From positions 1 to 47,853 of the IMG/VR virus record IMGVR_UViG_3300037010_001860: a stretch of DNA of 47,853 nucleotides, one strand, 5' to 3'. Both the position numbers and the translations under genes were made by a program. Below the pieces are notes generated by a model. The model was not told the DNA's origin and ran no database searches. It worked only from the letters and a program-made list of their open reading frames with translations. Each line of letters opens with the position of its first letter. The stretch's first letter is position 1. The DNA is from a virus. Below are positions 30,190 through 36,284 of this stretch, piece after piece.

Positions 30190-30573
30190 TCAGTCCCTGC
30201 GCAGCAGCTCCCACACGTCAGCTTTTCCCACAGCTTTCAAAAGCTGGCGCATACGTGCCAGTATCTGTTCCCGCTCCTGCACAAGTTCCTGGAGTTCTTG
30301 CTCTCGTTCCCACTCCAGCTCTTGCTCCCGCGCGTACAAGCAGCTGTGGCAGGAGCAACCGGAGTCATCAGCAGCAAGAGGCACAGGGGCAGGGAGGGGC
30401 GCGGGCACAGGCGCAGGGGGCACAGGCGCAGGGGGCACAGGGGCCGCAAGCCGCTGCACCCGTCCCCCTGCGAACACCTCTTCCCAGACATGGGGGAGTT
30501 GAAGAGCTGAGGGGGCGGTGGGCAGCAGCGACTGGGGGCTGTCGGCAGCCGGGGGGTTGTGGGGGGCGGTCAC
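30190..30573 (-). CDS. Proline-rich coiled-coil protein (127 aa)
   Basis: The GTG start overlaps the previous stop (GTGA) and is preceded by GAGGAGG. Residues 1-70 are Pro/Ala-rich with P-V-P-P-A-P-V-P-P-A-P repeats. Then come a C-x-C-x2-C cluster (G-C-S-C-H-S-C) and a highly charged coiled coil (Y-A-R-E-Q-E-L-E-W-E-R-E-Q-E-L). The cysteines suggest metal binding or a disulfide. No known family. The proline repeats arise from a C/G-rich tandem array in the DNA and may vary in number. Confidence 0.6.
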   Translation of the reverse strand: MTAPHNPPAADSPQSLLPTAPSALQLPHVWEEVFAGGRVQRLAAPVPPAPVPPAPVPAPLPAPVPLAADDSGCSCHSCLYAREQELEWEREQELQELVQEREQILARMRQLLKAVGKADVWELLRRD

Positions 30574-30767
30574 AGTGCCTCCTCGAGCATTTCAGTTGGA
30601 ATCCAGTCAGCGATCTGGATGGGATTCCGGCCATTCTTCTGCTGCCTGTATCGAGTGGTGCTGGCCAAATGGCAATAGGTCTTGCCATCTCGGCTGGTGC
30701 CTTTGGCTACAATCCACCAGGTATCCCCATCATGGGAGATTCTGGGCCTAGTTTCTTTTATTTCCAT
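30570..30767 (-). CDS. Unknown small protein (65 aa)
   Basis: The ATG at 30767 has GGAG nine bases upstream; the in-frame TTG at 30782 is less likely. The sequence has a beta-hairpin-like core D-T-W-W-I-V-A-K-G-T-S-R-D-G-K-T-Y-C-H-L and a C-terminal I-A-D-W-I-P-T-E. Looks like a small nucleic-acid-binding or adapter domain; no family known. Confidence 0.55.
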   Translation of the reverse strand: MEIKETRPRISHDGDTWWIVAKGTSRDGKTYCHLASTTRYRQQKNGRNPIQIADWIPTEMLEEAL

Positions 30768-30830
30768 TTTTGTGAACTCCAAAAGTGTATAAGACGCCGG
30801 CGTACTGAGTGGGACGCCGGCGGGGATGTT

Positions 30831-31028
30831 TTACAGTACCCCCGGCAGGTCAAAGATGTAGTCCGGTTCCAGCCCGAAGTCACACGCCAGCACTTCTTCG
30901 GGGTCGGCCCCTGTTCGAATTTCCTGGGCAGCTTCTTCCAGGGCGTCGCGGGCCTCTTCCAGGGTGAGGCCATCGCGCCTCATCAGAATGGCAATAATGG
31001 GGTTTTTTGCAGTGAGTAGGGTGGTCAT
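30831..31028 (-). CDS. Conserved small acidic phage protein (65 aa)
   Basis: L-M-R-R-D-G-L-T-L-E-E-A-R-D-A-L-E-E-A, then G-A-D-P-E-E-V-L, F-G-L-E-P-D-Y-I-F-D-L-P is a pattern I recognise in small proteins of many phages, always of unknown function. AAGGA precedes the ATG. In the leader upstream, 31057-31067 is a run of eleven G on the plus strand. Confidence 0.68.
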   Translation of the reverse strand: MTTLLTAKNPIIAILMRRDGLTLEEARDALEEAAQEIRTGADPEEVLACDFGLEPDYIFDLPGVL

Positions 31029-31103
31029 GATCAGTTCCTTTCAGTTAGTAGTAGTAGGGGGGGGGGGCGAAGAGCTGCTGCGAAGAGCCGCCGCAAGGCC
31101 CTT

Positions 31104-31379
31104 TCACTTTGCCCAGCTCACCTTCGCCCCGTCCAGTACCCAGCGGGGGTGTTGTGGATCCCTGCGCAGGTAGGCGACGGCTTCTAGCCACTTCCTGGCG
31201 AGATATGGGGAGGATGGGAAGAGCTGGGCCGCCCGAAGAGCTAGGGGGCTGGAAGCGGGGGCACAGGTGGCCTCAACCTTGGAGTCAAAAAGAAAAAAGG
31301 GCACAGGGGGAGAGCTAAGGTTCTCCGCAGGGGGAAGATCAAGAGTTGGGAAGTCTGAGAATAGGGATTGCATGGGCAT
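31104..31379 (-). CDS. Unknown protein (91 aa)
   Basis: Residues 1-45 are Pro/Ser-rich. The C-terminal 45 residues are a helical domain (Y-L-A-R-K-W-L-E-A-V-A-Y-L-R-R-D-P-Q-H-P-R-W-V-L-D). The GGAGA in the leader fits the second ATG at 31373 better than the first at 31379; both are in frame. No known family. Confidence 0.5.
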   Translation of the reverse strand: MPMQSLFSDFPTLDLPPAENLSSPPVPFFLFDSKVEATCAPASSPLALRAAQLFPSSPYLARKWLEAVAYLRRDPQHPRWVLDGAKVSWAK

Positions 31380-31416
31380 GGTCTCCAGGATGGTGATGGT
31401 TAGGATGGCATGAGGC

Positions 31417-31458
31417 GTTATTCGCTCGCATTACAACGTTGTAACCCGCGCAAATATC
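31417..31458. repeat. 42-base palindrome family, copy 9
   Basis: The core TTACAACGTTGTAA (31431-31444) is a perfect palindrome with no loop. The flanking arms are GTTATTCGCTCGCA and CCCGCGCAAATATC, with outer GTTAT/ATATC partly paired. It ends six bases before the ATG at 31464. Confidence 0.85.
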
Positions 31459-31463
31459 ACCCC

Positions 31464-31655
31464 ATGCCCGCTATTGACACTATCGCCATCCCATCCGGTA
31501 CGCAATGGCGCATTGGCCAGTTTTCTTCAAGTGATGTCATTGCCTTGTGGTGCAGTGGCGTAAGTGTGTTTATGTGTCGTTTAGGCGCGGAAATTGAGGA
31601 AAGTGGCAAAAGGGGGCGAGATGGAAGGTGCGAAAACGGCTTAAAAGGGGCCTAG
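31464..31655 (+). CDS. Possible plus-strand small protein (63 aa)
   Basis: Starts at ATG 31464 right after palindrome copy 9, without a Shine-Dalgarno (CACCCC-ATG). It runs opposite to all neighbours. The product starts MPAIDTIAIPSGTQWRIG and ends in a basic, low-complexity tail whose last codons overlap one arm of the inverted repeat at 31633. It could be chance; kept because it fills an otherwise empty 480-base gap (31380-31859) together with repeats. Confidence 0.25.
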   Translation: MPAIDTIAIPSGTQWRIGQFSSSDVIALWCSGVSVFMCRLGAEIEESGKRGRDGRCENGLKGA

Positions 31656-31736
31656 AATGCGCCGGAATAGGCCGGGATAGGCTAGGGTAGCCAAGAGGGG
31701 GCGGCGATGCAAGCAAGGGGCCTTTTAAGCCGTTTT
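31633..31736. repeat. 16-base inverted repeat with apical hairpin
   Basis: AAAACGGCTTAAAAGG (31633-31648) and CCTTTTAAGCCGTTTT (31721-31736) are exact reverse complements separated by 72 bases. Near the middle GGCTA (31680-31684) pairs with TAGCC (31688-31692). The whole can form a long cruciform or hairpin. Position: between the terminator of the 31860 gene and the 31379 start, in a stretch with no minus-strand gene. Confidence 0.85.
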
Positions 31737-31757
31737 AGGGGGTGGGGATTTTCGGCC

Positions 31758-31799
31758 ATTCTTCCCCCGTATTAGTCCGTTGTAATCCGCGTGAGGTGC
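31758..31799. repeat. 42-base palindrome family, copy 10 (inverted orientation)
   Basis: Minus-strand reading gives GCACCTCACGCGGATTAC, loop, then CTAATACGGGGGAAGAA: one full arm and one degenerate arm. It starts 11 bases beyond the T-run of the terminator at 31810. Confidence 0.75.
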
Positions 31800-31809
31800 G
31801 CCCAGGACG

Positions 31810-31833
31810 AAAAAAGCCCCCATGAAGGGGGCT
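31810..31833 (-). terminator. Intrinsic terminator after the 31860 gene
   Basis: Minus-strand stem AGCCCCC (31833-31827) with GGGGGCT (31821-31815) over a five-base loop, followed by a T-run (31815-31810). A strong, compact terminator 27 bases past the stop. Confidence 0.85.
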
Positions 31834-31859
31834 TAGGGGGCTGGCGAGCAGACTAGATG

Positions 31860-32402
31860 CTAAAGCAATTCATCCAAAAGCGCCGCGCCGTCAAGGCCTT
31901 GTTGCGCCAGCCGCTCGGCTTGCAGTTCGGCAATGATTGCCGCAACCTTGGGATTCGTGCGCAATGCCGCCTTTTCGGCTTTCGTTTTCGTCTCAAGGGC
32001 GGCTGCCATAACCGCCGGACTCTTGCCGGACATCTTGCAAAGAGCGCGCAAAAGCAGGCTATTTCCGCCGTCGCCATCGCCCGTCGATCGGCCTTTGTTC
32101 CATGCGGGGTCGGCGGGGTCAGTTATGCGGTCGAAAATTTCCTTGACCGCTTGAAACTTGTCCTCAAGCGTGGCTGAGCGCCCAGTTTCAGGATTCCGCG
32201 CAATGGCGGCTCCATCCACTAATTTTTGCTTCAATCCGTGCATTAGTGCATCCTGGCGGATGTTATCGGCCAATGCGGCGGCATCAAGGGTCAGCGATCG
32301 GCCATCGCTAAAGGTCAGGGTTAGGATATTCCCATAGATATCCGCCGCGATGGCCGGTATGCGAGCGGCGGGGGCGGTTGTGGTTGTGATAGCAGTTTTC
32401 AT
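31860..32402 (-). CDS. Conserved early phage protein, paralogue of the 27871 gene (180 aa)
   Basis: The start at 32402 follows AAAGAGG; a 15-codon upstream extension has no ribosome binding site. The N-terminal beta-rich part (ITLTFSDGRSLTLDAAAL-like) and the C-terminal helices L-L-L-R-A-L-C-K-M-S-G-K-S, K-T-K-A-E-K-A-A-L-R and D-G-A-A-L-L-D-E-L-L mirror the gene at 27871. The family is common in phage early regions but has no assigned role that I know. Two copies in one small genome suggest dosage or divergence of function. Strong terminator downstream. Confidence 0.65.
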   Translation of the reverse strand: MKTAITTTTAPAARIPAIAADIYGNILTLTFSDGRSLTLDAAALADNIRQDALMHGLKQKLVDGAAIARNPETGRSATLEDKFQAVKEIFDRITDPADPAWNKGRSTGDGDGGNSLLLRALCKMSGKSPAVMAAALETKTKAEKAALRTNPKVAAIIAELQAERLAQQGLDGAALLDELL

Positions 32403-32482
32403 AATTTGGCCTCTTTGGTTGAATGAGGAACATTCCTCGCTATGCACTCACACCTGGGGCATGAATGCATAACGTGGCCTGT

Positions 32483-32698
32483 TCAGCCTCGGGTGATGGT
32501 TGTATCCAATGCCTGTGCCCAGGGGGGATACCATTCTTTGGCGTTCGCCAGGGCAATGGCGGCTTCAGGTGTAGGTGCTTCGGGGGGATACCATACGTCA
32601 TCCCACTCCCCCGTGGGGCTGCTTTCATAAGTGGCGCAAATCCACCCATCGCTATCCCTATATGCCGCTATGATGTCCCAAAATTCCTCTTTTTCCAT
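32483..32698 (-). CDS. Acidic small protein, unknown (71 aa)
   Basis: The ATG at 32698 has GGAGAAGG upstream; the ATG at 32710, four codons earlier, is possible. W-D-I-I-A-A-Y-R-D-S-D-G-W-I-C-A-T-Y and V-W-Y-P-P-E-A-P-T-P-E-A-A, with many Trp, Tyr and acidic residues. No recognised family; the composition fits a small binding or inhibitor protein, which is speculation. Confidence 0.5.
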   Translation of the reverse strand: MEKEEFWDIIAAYRDSDGWICATYESSPTGEWDDVWYPPEAPTPEAAIALANAKEWYPPWAQALDTTITRG

Positions 32699-32711
32699 GT
32701 CCTTCTCCATG

Positions 32712-32825
32712 TCAGGCTACTTCGATTAACAGAAACTCTCCCAAGTCCCAGACTTTACAAGGCCGGGGGGCTGTGCGAAGGAAGGCCGCGGCCTCCCGAA
32801 GGTCTAAGAATGTGTAGAGTGTCAT
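32712..32825 (-). CDS. Small protein (37 aa)
   Basis: A GGAGGGGGC ribosome binding site lies ahead of the ATG at 32825. The gene begins two bases after the 32828 stop and ends one base before the next possible ATG (32710). MTLYTFLDLREAAAFLRTAP folds as one amphipathic helix, followed by a short beta-like tail. Position, ribosome binding site and tight packing support translation; family unknown. Confidence 0.5.
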   Translation of the reverse strand: MTLYTFLDLREAAAFLRTAPRPCKVWDLGEFLLIEVA

Positions 32826-32827
32826 GA

Positions 32828-33037
32828 TTATGCCCCCTCCCCTTGTAGGATTTCCTCGGCCTTTTTATCCAGGGCCTCTTTTAGCTTTACCATCATGCCC
32901 ATATGCATGATCGGCGAGCGGAGGATTATCACCTGTTCATTTTTCGGCAGCGTGTGAAATGCCGTGTTAGCCTCCGCATTCCATACGCCTATAAACAACA
33001 TCATTGCTGCATCCATTATTGCCTTTTCCGATTCCAT
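32828..33037 (-). CDS. Small helical protein, paralogue of the 33072 gene (69 aa)
   Basis: All-helical, Met-rich (A-M-M-L-F-I-G-V-W-N-A, M-H-M-G-M-M-V-K-L-K). It aligns by eye with the gene at 33072: D-A-x-x-x-L near the start, F-x-x-L-P-x-x-x-Q-x-x-I-x-x-S in the middle, A-L-x-x-x-A-E at the end. Tandem duplication at the start of the early operon is the likely origin. Function unknown. Confidence 0.55.
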   Translation of the reverse strand: MESEKAIMDAAMMLFIGVWNAEANTAFHTLPKNEQVIILRSPIMHMGMMVKLKEALDKKAEEILQGEGA

Positions 33038-33071
33038 GATATTTTCTCCTTTATGTTGTTCTCGCTGGGCC

Positions 33072-33275
33072 TTATTGCCCGGCGAGGTATTCCGCTTCAG
33101 CTTGCAGGGCGTCCCCTATAATTTCCATAAGGCGATTCCGCACTATTTGGCTGGTCATAATGTGCGCCTGTCCTGCCGGGGGCAGCTGCCGGAACTTGTC
33201 GCCACTGCCTGCGTCATCCAGCATGGCCATCAATAGCGCCCATGTTGCATCCGTCATCGCGGGGGTTATTACCAT
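33072..33275 (-). CDS. Small helical protein, first gene of the early unit (67 aa)
   Basis: The start at 33275 has GGAG about nine bases upstream; the in-frame extension to 33335 lacks one. A-T-W-A-L-L-M-A-M-L-D-D-A-G, F-R-Q-L-P-P-A-G-Q-A-H-I-M-T-S-Q-I and A-L-Q-A-E-A-E match the downstream paralogue at 32828. It is the promoter-proximal gene of the leftward unit, the usual place of host-takeover genes; no function can be assigned. Confidence 0.55.
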   Translation of the reverse strand: MVITPAMTDATWALLMAMLDDAGSGDKFRQLPPAGQAHIMTSQIVRNRLMEIIGDALQAEAEYLAGQ

Positions 33276-33357
33276 GATCCCGAGTCTCCATGTTGTCCTC
33301 GCCAGGCCGGATTGCCTAGCGAGTGGCGCAATCATTTCACACTCTGATCAGGATTGC

Positions 33358-33385
33358 AATATGTTTTTGTGCGTTGGCGTGAAAA
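33358..33385 (-). promoter_or_regulatory. Possible early promoter (leftward)
   Basis: Minus-strand TTTTCA (33385-33380), 16 bases, CATATT (33363-33358): four of six matches in each box. It would start transcripts about 75 bases before the 33275 ATG. Weak, but the best candidate in the divergent gap for the leftward module. Confidence 0.3.
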
Positions 33386-33468
33386 ATATTTTCTCATGGG
33401 GGGGCGTGTCGTCAGGCATGGTTGTTGCTACGTGCGCGCGCGGGTGCGTTAGGATGGCCGGGGGAGGG

Positions 33469-33567
33469 GAGAGGCCCAGGGGGAGGTCGATAACCGAAGG
33501 GGGCGCACCAGGTCGAGGGGAGGGGGCAGGGTGAAGTGGCCAGGCCGAAGGGGGGGGGGGGAGGGGG
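33469..33567 (+). other. G-rich, G-quadruplex-prone segment in the divergent gap
   Basis: Several GGGG/GGGGG tracts end in a run of 12 G (33550-33561) followed by A and five G. A second 11-G run lies at 33702-33712. The rest of the 620-base gap 33276-33897 has no gene I can support; besides these tracts it holds the weak promoter, an AT-rich patch at 33606-33626 and palindrome copy 11. Homopolymer lengths may be uncertain in the assembly. Confidence 0.6.
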
Positions 33568-33717
33568 AAAGCTGTTTGTTGCTGCACGTATGCAATGCAC
33601 TTTCAGAAATTTTTTATAAATTTTTCACCTCCCTCTTCAGGCCCCCTCGCACGACAGTCGCAGAGAAGCTGAGGCATGGAGGAAGAGGGGGGCAGGCTGA
33701 AGGGGGGGGGGGAGGGA

Positions 33718-33759
33718 GTTTCTTGTGGGGATTACGACAGTGTAATTCGGGTGAATAAT
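33718..33759. repeat. 42-base palindrome family, copy 11
   Basis: GTTTCTTGTGGGGATTAC, loop, GTAATTCGGGTGAATAAT; the inner ATTAC/GTAAT arms pair and the outer arms only partly. It is followed by a T-run (to about 33765). It lies 138 bases before the first late gene. Confidence 0.8.
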
Positions 33760-33897
33760 TTTTTTCAAAATTGCTTTAGCCCGTTCAACCACTGACTCCA
33801 CACGACAGTCTCCCCTCACTCTCCTCCCCTGCACCCTTGCTCATCCCCACGCCTTACGGCTACCCTCACGCTGTAGTTCCAATGAAGGAGACATAGC

Positions 33898-34260
33898 ATG
33901 GCAGCCTCACCCCAGAAATTGCAGAAGTTGAAATACACCCACGAAGGGATGATAGACCTGATCCTGCAAGACCCGACAGTCACCGCCACAGAGTTGGCCA
34001 AGCTGTTCGGGTTTTCCACTTTCTGGGTTCAGCGAGTGATTGCAAGTGACAGTTTCCAAGCCAAGCTCGCAGAGCGCAGAAGGGGTGTGATTGACCCCGT
34101 GGTCGCTGCGACAGTCAACGAGCGCCTCATGTCAGTCACCCTTCACGCACTGGCCGTGCTGGAGGAGAAGCTGGACACAGAGGCTAGTGCAGAGACCGCG
34201 CTGGAAGCGCTGGGGATAGTCGGGAAAACACTAGCGCAATTGCAAGGGAGTAGAGGGTGA
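33898..34260 (+). CDS. Small terminase-like protein 1 (120 aa)
   Basis: First gene of the late module, after AAGGAG. Residues 15-55 include a helix-turn-helix-like V-T-A-T-E-L-A-K-L-F-G-F-S-T-F-W-V-Q-R-V-I-A-S-D-S-F. The pattern fits the DNA-recognition domain of small terminase subunits, which bind packaging sites and stimulate the large subunit. The C-terminus is a helical oligomerisation-like region. The next gene has the same domain layout, and the stop overlaps its GTG start. Confidence 0.65.
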   Translation: MAASPQKLQKLKYTHEGMIDLILQDPTVTATELAKLFGFSTFWVQRVIASDSFQAKLAERRRGVIDPVVAATVNERLMSVTLHALAVLEEKLDTEASAETALEALGIVGKTLAQLQGSRG

Positions 34261-34817
34261 GTGAAGTTCTGACAGCTGAGCAGGAGCCACTGCGGCCTGT
34301 GGAAGGACTGGCAACTGTCCGAAGTGCACGGGACTGCATCCGTCCAGAGGACATTGTTGCGTACATCCTGGACAATCCGATGGCACAGCCAGAAGCAATT
34401 GCGGCGCATTTCAAGCAACGCCCTGCCTGGCTCATGATGATTCTGGCTTCAGACAAGTTCCAGCGAGCACTCGATCCCTACAGGGACTTGGTGGCGAATC
34501 CCCTTTACACTGCTACGATGGAGGAGAGGCTGCGAGCGCTGGCGCTGAAGGGCATGGACGTTATCCAAACGCGGCTGGAGTCCAAAGAAGTCAGTGACCT
34601 TCTGGTGCTGAAAGCTACGGAGATTGGGATTAAGGGCCTGGGGCTTGGCCAGCCAAAGGATGACGCAGAGAAGCCTGTAGGGAACGTGGAAAGTCTGGCC
34701 GAACGGCTGGTGAACGCCCTCAATCACCAGAGAAGCAATATTCATGTTGCTGATGGGCGCGGTAGCGCCCATGTTACAATTGAAGCTGAAGTTGTAGAGA
34801 CACGCAATGGCGGTTAA
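34257..34817 (+). CDS. Small terminase-like protein 2 (186 aa)
   Basis: Starts at GTG 34257 overlapping the previous stop (GTGA), with GGGAG upstream. Residues 25-65 repeat the layout of the first gene (D-I-V-A-Y-I-L-D-N-P, then H-F-K-Q-R-P-A-W-L-M-M-I-L-A-S-D-K-F-Q-R-A-L). An extra C-terminal part (residues 110-186) ends in a region that overlaps the large terminase start by 11 bases. Either this or the first gene may be the true small subunit; they look like diverged paralogues. Confidence 0.65.
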   Translation: MSEVLTAEQEPLRPVEGLATVRSARDCIRPEDIVAYILDNPMAQPEAIAAHFKQRPAWLMMILASDKFQRALDPYRDLVANPLYTATMEERLRALALKGMDVIQTRLESKEVSDLLVLKATEIGIKGLGLGQPKDDAEKPVGNVESLAERLVNALNHQRSNIHVADGRGSAHVTIEAEVVETRNGG

Positions 34818-36264
34818 ACTCACCGCAGACCTGATGGAGGCGTTCTCTACTGCCTTTCTCAGCCAACGGTTCGACGATGCCAAGCCCACCCCCGAGTTCC
34901 ACCGCGAGGGCTGGGAGTTGTACACCAGTGATGCCTTGCAGGCAGGGATCATAGCGCCACGGGGGCACGCAAAGAGCACAGCCTTCACCCATGTGTTCAT
35001 ACTCGCTACTGCCCTTTTCCGTGTAGAGGACTACATTGTACTGATCTCCACGAATGAGGAGTTGGCAATTGAACACTTAGGGGATATCTCCAGAGAACTC
35101 ACTGACAATGAGGATCTGATCAATGAGTTCCAGATCAAGGGTATGGCAACGAACTCCAAGACTGAAATCATTGTTGAAATGCAGGATGGGTATCAGTTCC
35201 GTATACTCGCCAGAGGTAGTGGGCAGAAGATGCGCGGCCGGAAATGGCATGGGAAGCGGCCTGGGCTGATAGTCTGCGATGACCTGGAAGATGATGAGCA
35301 GGTAGAGAACAAGGAGCGCAGGGATAAATTCCGCCGGTGGGTATTCCGGGCGGTGAAGCCTGCACTGAGACATGGGGGGAAACTACGGATTCATGGAACT
35401 GTGCTGCATGAGGACTCACTACTGGCGAGATTTGTCAAAGACCCTGAATGGAAGATGCTGTTTTATAGGGCGCACAAGTCTTTTGATGATTTCAGCGAGA
35501 TTCTTTGGCCAGAACAATTTTCTGAGGCAGATCTTCGAGCGATTCGCCAGGGATTCATCGAGCAGTTCGACAGCTCCGGGTACAGCCAAGAGTACCTGAA
35601 TGACCCGTTTGACAACGACTCTTCGTACCTGCGCAAGGAAGATTTCCTGGAGATGGGGAAAGAGGACTGGAACACACCAGTGAGAATCTGTGTCGGGATT
35701 GACTTCGCAATTTCCAAGAAGGACAAGGCCAACAGGACTTCGATGACTGTTGCTGGGCAGACGGGTGATAACATACTCCACTTTATCGACCAGCGTGTGG
35801 GGCGGTGGGATACTCCAGAAATCATGGACATGATGTTTGCGATCCAAGAGATGCATGACCCTCACACATTCTTTGTGGAAGATGGAATGATCTGGAAAGC
35901 CATCCTGCCAATGTTTGAAAAGGAAATGCAGCAACGGAAAGTGTATCTGAATATCGTGGCCGTTTCTCCCATGAAGGACAAGGCGACGAAGGGCAGGGCG
36001 TATCAGCGGCGTATGCGCAATGGAGGCTGCAAATTCGACAAGCGCGCAGAGTGGTACGCAGGGTTTGAGGCCGAGAATTTGAAGTTTACTGGCTATAGTG
36101 ATGCGGTGCTGGATGACCAGTTCGACTCCGCTGCTATTGTCTGCCGGGGGTTCGACAGTATGCCTCTGATGGAAGCTGAGGACCTCATGGATGAAGATGA
36201 GCTGTATGCAAGAGGACAGGGGCCCGAAGGCGGGCGTGGAAGAAGTAAAGTGACGGGGTATTGA
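34807..36264 (+). CDS. Large terminase subunit, packaging ATPase-nuclease (485 aa)
   Basis: Walker A APRGHAKST is at residues 50-58 and Walker B GLIVCDDLED at 153-162, followed by the coupling region I-H-G-T-V-L. The nuclease domain begins near residue 293 with I-C-V-G-I-D-F-A (Asp299), has an acidic residue cluster around F-V-E-D-G-M, and ends with L-D-D-Q-F-D-S-A. It pumps DNA into the procapsid and cuts concatemers. The genome's apparent circular permutation fits a headful-type enzyme, but the sequence alone does not prove it. Confidence 0.92.
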   Translation: MAVKLTADLMEAFSTAFLSQRFDDAKPTPEFHREGWELYTSDALQAGIIAPRGHAKSTAFTHVFILATALFRVEDYIVLISTNEELAIEHLGDISRELTDNEDLINEFQIKGMATNSKTEIIVEMQDGYQFRILARGSGQKMRGRKWHGKRPGLIVCDDLEDDEQVENKERRDKFRRWVFRAVKPALRHGGKLRIHGTVLHEDSLLARFVKDPEWKMLFYRAHKSFDDFSEILWPEQFSEADLRAIRQGFIEQFDSSGYSQEYLNDPFDNDSSYLRKEDFLEMGKEDWNTPVRICVGIDFAISKKDKANRTSMTVAGQTGDNILHFIDQRVGRWDTPEIMDMMFAIQEMHDPHTFFVEDGMIWKAILPMFEKEMQQRKVYLNIVAVSPMKDKATKGRAYQRRMRNGGCKFDKRAEWYAGFEAENLKFTGYSDAVLDDQFDSAAIVCRGFDSMPLMEAEDLMDEDELYARGQGPEGGRGRSKVTGY

Positions 36265-36284
36265 TAGAAGCAGAGGGAGCAGTG

